Assembly: GCA_947450015.1 (NCBI GenBank) | Contig: CANFUB010000052.1 | Span: 1-12,428, forward strand | Origin: Bacteroidota bacterium | Lineage (GTDB): Bacteria; Bacteroidota; Bacteroidia; NS11-12g; UBA955 | Length of the DNA: 12,428 bases | Direction: 5' to 3' | Part shown: in pieces, positions 8,121 through 12,428 of the stretch | Numbering within the stretch: position 1 is the stretch's first letter | How the letters are laid out: every line of letters begins with the position of its first letter | The notes under the pieces: model-generated | Told to the model about the DNA's origin: nothing | The model's database searches: none | What the model saw: the letters and a program-made list of their open reading frames with translations, nothing else | Program-made: the position numbers and the translations under genes

Positions 8121-9521
8121 ATGGAGTATAAAACAATCGAAGATGCTGATTTAGCCTACTTTAAAACCTTTCTGTTTGAGAATAATATTGTTACAGAAGC
8201 AAGCCTTAAAGCACCCTACGGAAAAGACCATACCGAAGACTTCTTTTTCGAGCCTACATTAGTATTAATCCCCCAAACAACCGAAGAAATTTCGAAAATA
8301 ATGGCCTATTGCCATGAACACCATATACCCGTTGTTCCAAGAGGTGCTGGCACAGGTTTAAGTGGTGGTTGTTTACCTATTAAAAAGGGAATTGTTTTAA
8401 GTTTAGAAAAGTTTAATAAGATATTAAATATAGATACCGTTAACTTTCAAGCAATTGTTGAACCTGGTGTTATTAATGAACATTTTCAGAACGAAGTTCA
8501 ATTAAGCAATCTTTTCTACCCACCCGACCCAGCAAGTAAAGGCAGTTGCACATTGGGCGGCAATGTGGCACACAGCAGTGGCGGCCCACGCTGCGTTAAA
8601 TACGGCACCACACGCGATTATGTTTTAAACCTTGAAGTAGTGCTTCCTACTGGCGAAATTATTCAGACTGGCGCCAATGTATTAAAAAACTCAACAGGCT
8701 ATAATTTAACCCAATTGATGGTTGGTAGCGAGGGCACTTTGGGCATCATTACCAAAATCACACTTAAACTCCTACCCTTCCCACCATACAACACTTTATT
8801 ATTAGCTGCATTTGATTCTGCTTTAGATGCTTGCCAATGTGTACCCGCTATTTTAAATGCAGGTATCATACCTTCGGCCTTAGAATTCATGGACAAAAGA
8901 GGTGTTGAATTATCGATTAATGCACATCAAATTTCATTCGACAGCAATCAAGGCAATGCCTATTTATTAATTGAGGTTGATGCGTTTTCTGATGACCAAT
9001 TGATGCCTCAATGTGAAAAAATCTATGAAGTACTAGAGAACCACCGTGTAAAAAACATCCTCTTAGCCGAGGATGCTGCAACAAAAGAAAAGTTTTGGAA
9101 AATTCGCAGATCCATTGGCGAAGTCGTAAAAAAACTAAGTACTTATAAAGAAGAAGATACTGTTGTTACAAGGGGAAATTTACCACAACTCTACGATTAC
9201 ATTTCATACCTTAGTAAAACTTATGGGTTTGATTGTATTTGCTATGGTCACGCTGGTGATGGTAATTTACATGTTAATATTTTAAAATTAAACATGACCG
9301 AAGAACAATGGGAGATAGAACTACCTAAAGCCATTCGATTGTTATTCGAAAAATGCAAAGAATTAGGCGGTACCATTAGTGGTGAGCACGGCATTGGAAT
9401 GGTTCAAAAACCCTTTTTAGACGTCGTTTTTCAACCCATTCAATTTGAATTAATGAGAGGTATAAAACGCACATTCGACCCTCATTATATCCTAAATCCA
9501 GATAAAATTTTTAACGCCTAG
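8121..9521 (+). CDS. glcD: FAD-dependent 2-hydroxyacid dehydrogenase, GlcD family
   Basis: From the ATG at 8121 the product is 466 residues (E. coli GlcD is 499). It belongs to the VAO/PCMH flavoprotein family, which oxidises 2-hydroxyacids such as glycolate, D-lactate or D-2-hydroxyglutarate to 2-oxoacids using FAD. The FAD-binding half has VVPRGAGTGLSGG (71-83), PPDPASKGSCTLGGN (134-148), the AHSSGGPRCVKYG segment and GSEGTLGI. The C-terminal half has GHAGDGNLH (376-384) and SGEHGIG, giving candidate metal or substrate ligands H377, H384, E422 and H423. It ends in the usual DPHYILNPDKIF. A longer reading frame can begin at TTG 8082, but the ATG at 8121 is preferred because ATG is the stronger codon, a promoter box overlaps the extra 13 codons, and family members start near here. 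Substrate cannot be assigned; no adjacent glcE or glcF is seen. It is followed by dnaN 116 bp downstream with no strong terminator between, so read-through is possible. Confidence 0.9.
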   Translation: MEYKTIEDADLAYFKTFLFENNIVTEASLKAPYGKDHTEDFFFEPTLVLIPQTTEEISKIMAYCHEHHIPVVPRGAGTGLSGGCLPIKKGIVLSLEKFNKILNIDTVNFQAIVEPGVINEHFQNEVQLSNLFYPPDPASKGSCTLGGNVAHSSGGPRCVKYGTTRDYVLNLEVVLPTGEIIQTGANVLKNSTGYNLTQLMVGSEGTLGIITKITLKLLPFPPYNTLLLAAFDSALDACQCVPAILNAGIIPSALEFMDKRGVELSINAHQISFDSNQGNAYLLIEVDAFSDDQLMPQCEKIYEVLENHRVKNILLAEDAATKEKFWKIRRSIGEVVKKLSTYKEEDTVVTRGNLPQLYDYISYLSKTYGFDCICYGHAGDGNLHVNILKLNMTEEQWEIELPKAIRLLFEKCKELGGTISGEHGIGMVQKPFLDVVFQPIQFELMRGIKRTFDPHYILNPDKIFNA

Positions 9522-9554
9522 CGACACAACTTTTGTCTGCCAAAAATTAGGTGT

Positions 9555-9583
9555 TTTGTTAATAAAAGCAGCAAATATGTTTA
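9555..9583 (+). promoter_or_regulatory. Candidate promoter of dnaN
   Basis: TTTG at 9555-9558 is followed after 17 bp by TATGTTTA (9576-9583), which misses the TAnnTTTG consensus only at the last base. A second near-match, TACTTTCG, lies at 9605-9612, nearer to the ATG at 9638. Either could drive dnaN independently of the upstream gene. The call is by eye and tentative. Confidence 0.3.
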
Positions 9584-9637
9584 TAGAAGCATGGTCTGAA
9601 TATTTACTTTCGCAACTATTAAAAAAACAATCATTGT

Positions 9638-10759
9638 ATGAAATTTATAGTTGCAGCTCCCGATTTATTAGAACATCTTTTAAAAGTTAATGGTGCCATT
9701 GTATCTAAGCCTGTCTTACCAATTCTAGATAATTTTTTATTCGATATTAAATCTGGAATATTAACAATTTCAACAACAGATTTAGAAACTTCTATGTCTA
9801 CAACTTTAAAAGTTGAAGCCAATGAGGATATTCTTGTTGCAATGCCTTCTAAATTGTTAATGGAAACTGTTAAAGGTCTTGGTGAACAGCCTGTAACCTT
9901 TACAATTAATGATGATACCCAAGCCATTGAATTAAGCACCGTTAATGGTCGCTATAAACTTTCAGGACAAAGTGGAATGGATTTCCCTAAAGTACCACAA
10001 GTAGAATCTGAGAAATCTTTTACAATGCCATCGAACGTTTTGTTAAGATGTATTACTAAAACCATCTTTTCTACCGGAAACGATGAATTAAGAATTAACC
10101 TTACGGGTGTTTATGTTGAATTGAGCGAAGAAAGTTTAAACTTTGTTGCTACAGATGCTAACAGATTGGTGCGTTTAACCAGAACAGATGTTAAGCCAGG
10201 CATGGAACATTCTTTTATTTTACCTAAGAAGGCCCTTAACTTATTGAAGTCTTCTCTTAGCAATGATGTAACGCCAGTACAAATTGACTTCAACAAGTCA
10301 AACGTTTTCTTTACTACCAATAATCTAAAATTATCTTGTCGTTTAATTGACGAAAGATACCCCGATTACAGAGCGGTTATTCCTGCAGAAAACAACAATA
10401 TTATTTCAATAAACAGAATTGAATTTTTAGAAACTGTAAGACGTGTTTCTAATTTCTCTAATAAAACAACCCACCAAATCCGTGTTAAAATTACTGGCAA
10501 CGAATTAACAACCAGTGCCGAAGACATCGACTTGTCAAACGAAGCCAACGAAAAAAGAACATGTGAATACGATGGTGAAGACATGGAAATTGGCTTCAAC
10601 GCGCGTTTCTTAATTGAAATGCTTGCCAATGTCGATCACGATACGGTGAATCTTAAGCTTTCTACACCTAACAAAGCTGGTTTATTGGTGCCATTAGAAA
10701 ATGAATCTGACGAGGATGTTCTAATGTTAATCATGCCAATGATGTTAAACAACTATTAA
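9638..10759 (+). CDS. dnaN: DNA polymerase III subunit beta (sliding clamp, DnaN)
   Basis: This is the ring-shaped homodimeric processivity clamp, 373 residues against 366 in E. coli. The sequence shows the three repeated clamp domains: MKFIVAAPDLLEHLLKVNGAI with KPVLPILDNFLF in domain 1 (about 1-125), the FVATDANRLVR segment in domain 2 (about 130-250), and LIDERYPDYRAVIP leading into domain 3. It ends with MLIMPMMLNNY, the equivalent of the E. coli MPMRL terminus that lines the partner-binding cleft. The ATG at 9638 gives the canonical opening; no Shine-Dalgarno sequence is visible. The gene is not beside dnaA in this window. It follows the GlcD-like gene by 116 bp in the same direction and has its own terminator 24 bp after the stop. 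The DnaE encoded about 5.5 kb to the left carries a motif expected to dock in this clamp's cleft. Confidence 0.98.
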   Translation: MKFIVAAPDLLEHLLKVNGAIVSKPVLPILDNFLFDIKSGILTISTTDLETSMSTTLKVEANEDILVAMPSKLLMETVKGLGEQPVTFTINDDTQAIELSTVNGRYKLSGQSGMDFPKVPQVESEKSFTMPSNVLLRCITKTIFSTGNDELRINLTGVYVELSEESLNFVATDANRLVRLTRTDVKPGMEHSFILPKKALNLLKSSLSNDVTPVQIDFNKSNVFFTTNNLKLSCRLIDERYPDYRAVIPAENNNIISINRIEFLETVRRVSNFSNKTTHQIRVKITGNELTTSAEDIDLSNEANEKRTCEYDGEDMEIGFNARFLIEMLANVDHDTVNLKLSTPNKAGLLVPLENESDEDVLMLIMPMMLNNY

Positions 10760-10783
10760 TTAACCACCCATTTAATTTTATAC

Positions 10784-10811
10784 AAAGACCCTCAATCGAG
10801 GGTCTTTTTTT
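10784..10811 (+). terminator. Intrinsic terminator of dnaN
   Basis: AAAGACCCTC (10784-10793) pairs perfectly with GAGGGTCTTT (10798-10807) across the four-base loop AATC. A T7 run (10805-10811) follows, overlapping the arm. It lies 24 bp after the dnaN stop. The minus-strand side lacks a long T-tract, so it mainly serves the plus strand. Confidence 0.93.
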
Positions 10812-10946
10812 GTGCCATGCCGCATAGGATTAAAATAACAAACAATGGTGATTAGTAAATACTAATAACGATTAGCGCCCTAATAGCCTTTACAGTTGCG
10901 TTTTGTTTACCAAGTGATATTGCATAAACACTTGATGATATGAATT

Positions 10947-10964
10947 CAATACGCATAAAAAAAG
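10947..10964. repeat. 18-bp repeat, copy 2, at terminator of gldJ
   Basis: CAATACGCATAAAAAAAG is identical to 4192-4209 and placed in the same way, directly against the hairpin of a minus-strand gene's terminator. The hairpin sequences themselves differ between the two sites, so the shared part is the T-tract and the 10 bp beyond it, not the stem. Confidence 0.8.
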
Positions 10965-10984
10965 CCCCGAATTTCGGGGCTTTT
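10957..10984 (-). terminator. Intrinsic terminator of gldJ
   Basis: The arms AAAAGCCCCGA (10960-10970) and TCGGGGCTTTT (10974-10984) pair perfectly around a three-base loop. On the minus strand the stem is followed by T7 (10963-10957). It lies 26 bp downstream of the gldJ stop. The T4 run on the plus side could give weak termination of any read-through from dnaN. Confidence 0.92.
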
Positions 10985-11010
10985 AAATTTATCTTTAAGA
11001 AGTGTGTTGT

Positions 11011-12428
11011 CTACCTTCTTTTTTTACTCTTTTTACCTATACCACTGCTAGGTAAACTTTTGTTTCTTTTTTTACTGTTACCAATTGGAGAACCAACTCT
11101 GATCATAGCACATCTAAAACCAATGGTAGAAGTCGATAAATCTTCATCTAACCATCTACGGGTACCAGGACTCATCCAATAAGCTCTGTCGTTCCAAGAT
11201 GCACCTTTAAACACACGTGCTTTGTTTCTTATTAAGGTGGTTACACCATAATCGTACTTTTGCTCATCGTTGTTATATGTCTCTTCATCTTTGTAACCAA
11301 TATTATCAGATACTTTGTAGTTTCTTCTGTTGATGTTTTCATCTAAAGTAACAGGAACGAATACTAAACGACCCAATGAATCTTTTTCTTCTAGTTCACC
11401 ATACTGATCTAATTTCAATTTGGTATAAACGTTACCACGGAAAGCATTAAAATCATCTACATCTTCGAAAGTTAAAGGACGGTATACATCCATTACCCAC
11501 TCACTTACGTTACCGGCAATGTTGTATAAACCATAATCATTTGGCCAATATGAATCAACAGGTGTGGTAATCATACCCGCATCATTTAATTGGCTAGCGA
11601 TACCGGCCTGGTCACCTTTGTCACGCTTAAAGTTAGCCATGATTTTACCTCTATCTTTTTCTTTACCATGGGTCATTCTAACGGTTGCATCGTTCCAGCT
11701 ATAAATTCTTCTTTCGTCAGTATTCTCGTATTGTGAATTACCAATTGCACCTTGAGCAGCATATTCCCACTCAGCTTCAGTCGGCAATCTATACTCAGGT
11801 AATAGAATACCATCTTTAACAGCTACATTTCTTTTACCTTTTTTGGTTCTGTAATCGCGAGGCATGCCTTTTGATTGCTTCTTTTTACCTTTTGCTGGCT
11901 CATATTTGCTAGCATAGTAAGCTTTGGTATTAAAGTTTTGATCGTCTGTGATTTTGTTGTCTAAGTATGGATGAATTTTTTCTCTGTCCAAAATCATCTC
12001 ATTTACTCTGTCTGTTCTCCAAGCAGCAAAATCAGTTGCTTGCAACCAACTTACACCAACTGCTGGATAATCTTTATAGGCAGGGTGACGGAAGTAGTAT
12101 TCAACGTAAGGTTCGTTATACGCTAAGCGGCTTCTCCAGCACAAAGTATCTGGTAATGCTTTTTTGTAAACTTCAGGGTATGAAGTAAAAATACGTTGTA
12201 ACCAATAAACATACTCTCCGTATTGTTTATTGCTAATTTCTGCCTCATCCATGTAGAATGAGTTAACGGTTACTTTTCTTTCAACGTTGTTATAGTCTAA
12301 AGCAACATCTTGCTCAGATGAACCCATAACAAACGCACCACCTGGTATTAAAACTAAACCTGGACCAGTTTCCTGTCCTTTGTATTTAATGTTTTCGAAA
12401 CCACCCCATTTTCTGCTATTGTAGCCAA
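11011..12428 (-). CDS. gldJ: GldJ, T9SS/gliding lipoprotein, C-terminal part (cut by window edge)
   Basis: The minus-strand frame is open to the right edge, giving 471 residues without the N-terminus. An internal ATG at 12327 is not the start, because coding continues upstream (GYNSRKWGGFENI, then GQETGPGLVLIPGGAFVMG). GldJ is an outer-membrane-associated lipoprotein needed for gliding and type IX secretion in Flavobacterium, working with GldK. It has the formylglycine-generating-enzyme/sulfatase-modifying fold: YMDEAEISNKQYGEYVYWL, WRSRLAYNE, HPAYKDYPAVGVSWLQATDFAAWRTDRVNE, LPTEAEWEYAAQG, GNVSEWVMDVYRP and a terminal GFRCAMIRVG. The paired catalytic cysteines of true FGE are missing: the SWxC..YC region reads SWNDRAYWMSPGTRR. 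A structural role is therefore inferred. The lipobox would lie outside the window. The last 23 residues are rich in Lys and Arg (ending GKKSKKRR). GldK is the main alternative; the GQETGPGLV opening and DVYRPLTFEDVDDFNAFRGNVY favour GldJ. Confidence 0.87.
   Translation of the reverse strand, partial: GYNSRKWGGFENIKYKGQETGPGLVLIPGGAFVMGSSEQDVALDYNNVERKVTVNSFYMDEAEISNKQYGEYVYWLQRIFTSYPEVYKKALPDTLCWRSRLAYNEPYVEYYFRHPAYKDYPAVGVSWLQATDFAAWRTDRVNEMILDREKIHPYLDNKITDDQNFNTKAYYASKYEPAKGKKKQSKGMPRDYRTKKGKRNVAVKDGILLPEYRLPTEAEWEYAAQGAIGNSQYENTDERRIYSWNDATVRMTHGKEKDRGKIMANFKRDKGDQAGIASQLNDAGMITTPVDSYWPNDYGLYNIAGNVSEWVMDVYRPLTFEDVDDFNAFRGNVYTKLKLDQYGELEEKDSLGRLVFVPVTLDENINRRNYKVSDNIGYKDEETYNNDEQKYDYGVTTLIRNKARVFKGASWNDRAYWMSPGTRRWLDEDLSTSTIGFRCAMIRVGSPIGNSKKRNKSLPSSGIGKKSKKRR

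Noticed and set aside
9522..9550. Possible terminator after the GlcD-like gene (TTTTG/CAAAA arms)
   Set aside because: The stem is short, AT-rich and lacks a following T-tract, so it is too weak to call.
10850..10863. Small palindrome TTAGTA-AA-TACTAA between the dnaN and gldJ terminators
   Set aside because: Six-base arms in AT-rich DNA are expected by chance, and no T-tract or GC-rich stem supports a function.
10940..11182. 80-codon plus-strand reading frame starting near gldJ
   Set aside because: It runs through the gldJ terminator hairpin and then antisense to conserved GldJ coding sequence, so it is a shadow frame.
12325..12327. ATG at 12327 as the start of gldJ
   Set aside because: Coding continues upstream in the same frame with conserved GldJ residues to the window edge, so this is an internal Met.
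1..12428. Hidden defence system, CRISPR array or mobile element
   Set aside because: No spaced direct repeats, transposase, integrase, terminal inverted repeats or effector-like genes are seen; all large frames are accounted for by core or secretion genes.

Overview
The window looks like chromosomal DNA from a member of the Bacteroidota. It is AT-rich and its genes lack convincing Shine-Dalgarno sequences. Several upstream regions carry near-matches to the Bacteroidota promoter box TAnnTTTG. One gene encodes a secreted protein with a type IX secretion (T9SS) C-terminal sorting domain, and another encodes the T9SS/gliding lipoprotein GldJ. I cannot place it to genus from sequence alone; a Chitinophagia-, Sphingobacteriia- or Saprospiria-like lineage is a guess.

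Layout from left to right: the 5' end of cinA (minus strand, running off the left edge); a 374-bp AT-rich divergent intergenic region; dnaE, the DNA polymerase III alpha subunit (plus); a bidirectional terminator shared with a convergent gene; a 1234-residue secreted PKD-repeat protein with a T9SS sorting domain (minus); a short divergent promoter region; a GlcD-type FAD-dependent 2-hydroxyacid dehydrogenase (plus); dnaN, the beta sliding clamp (plus), with its own terminator; and gldJ (minus), with its own terminator and its 5' end beyond the right edge.

Two functional themes are interleaved. The first is replication: DnaE carries an internal clamp-binding motif (QNSLFG) and DnaN is the clamp it would bind. 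The second is T9SS and surface biology: GldJ belongs to the secretion/gliding machinery, and the PKD protein has the features of a T9SS cargo, probably a surface adhesin or matrix protein. CinA and the GlcD-like enzyme are housekeeping or metabolic genes with no obvious link to either theme.

I see no mobile element, CRISPR array, rRNA, tRNA or defence system. The region looks like ordinary core chromosome. The most unexpected non-coding signal is an exact 18-bp repeat, CAATACGCATAAAAAAAG. It abuts the hairpin of both minus-strand terminators, 6.7 kb apart, on the side where the transcript T-tract lies.
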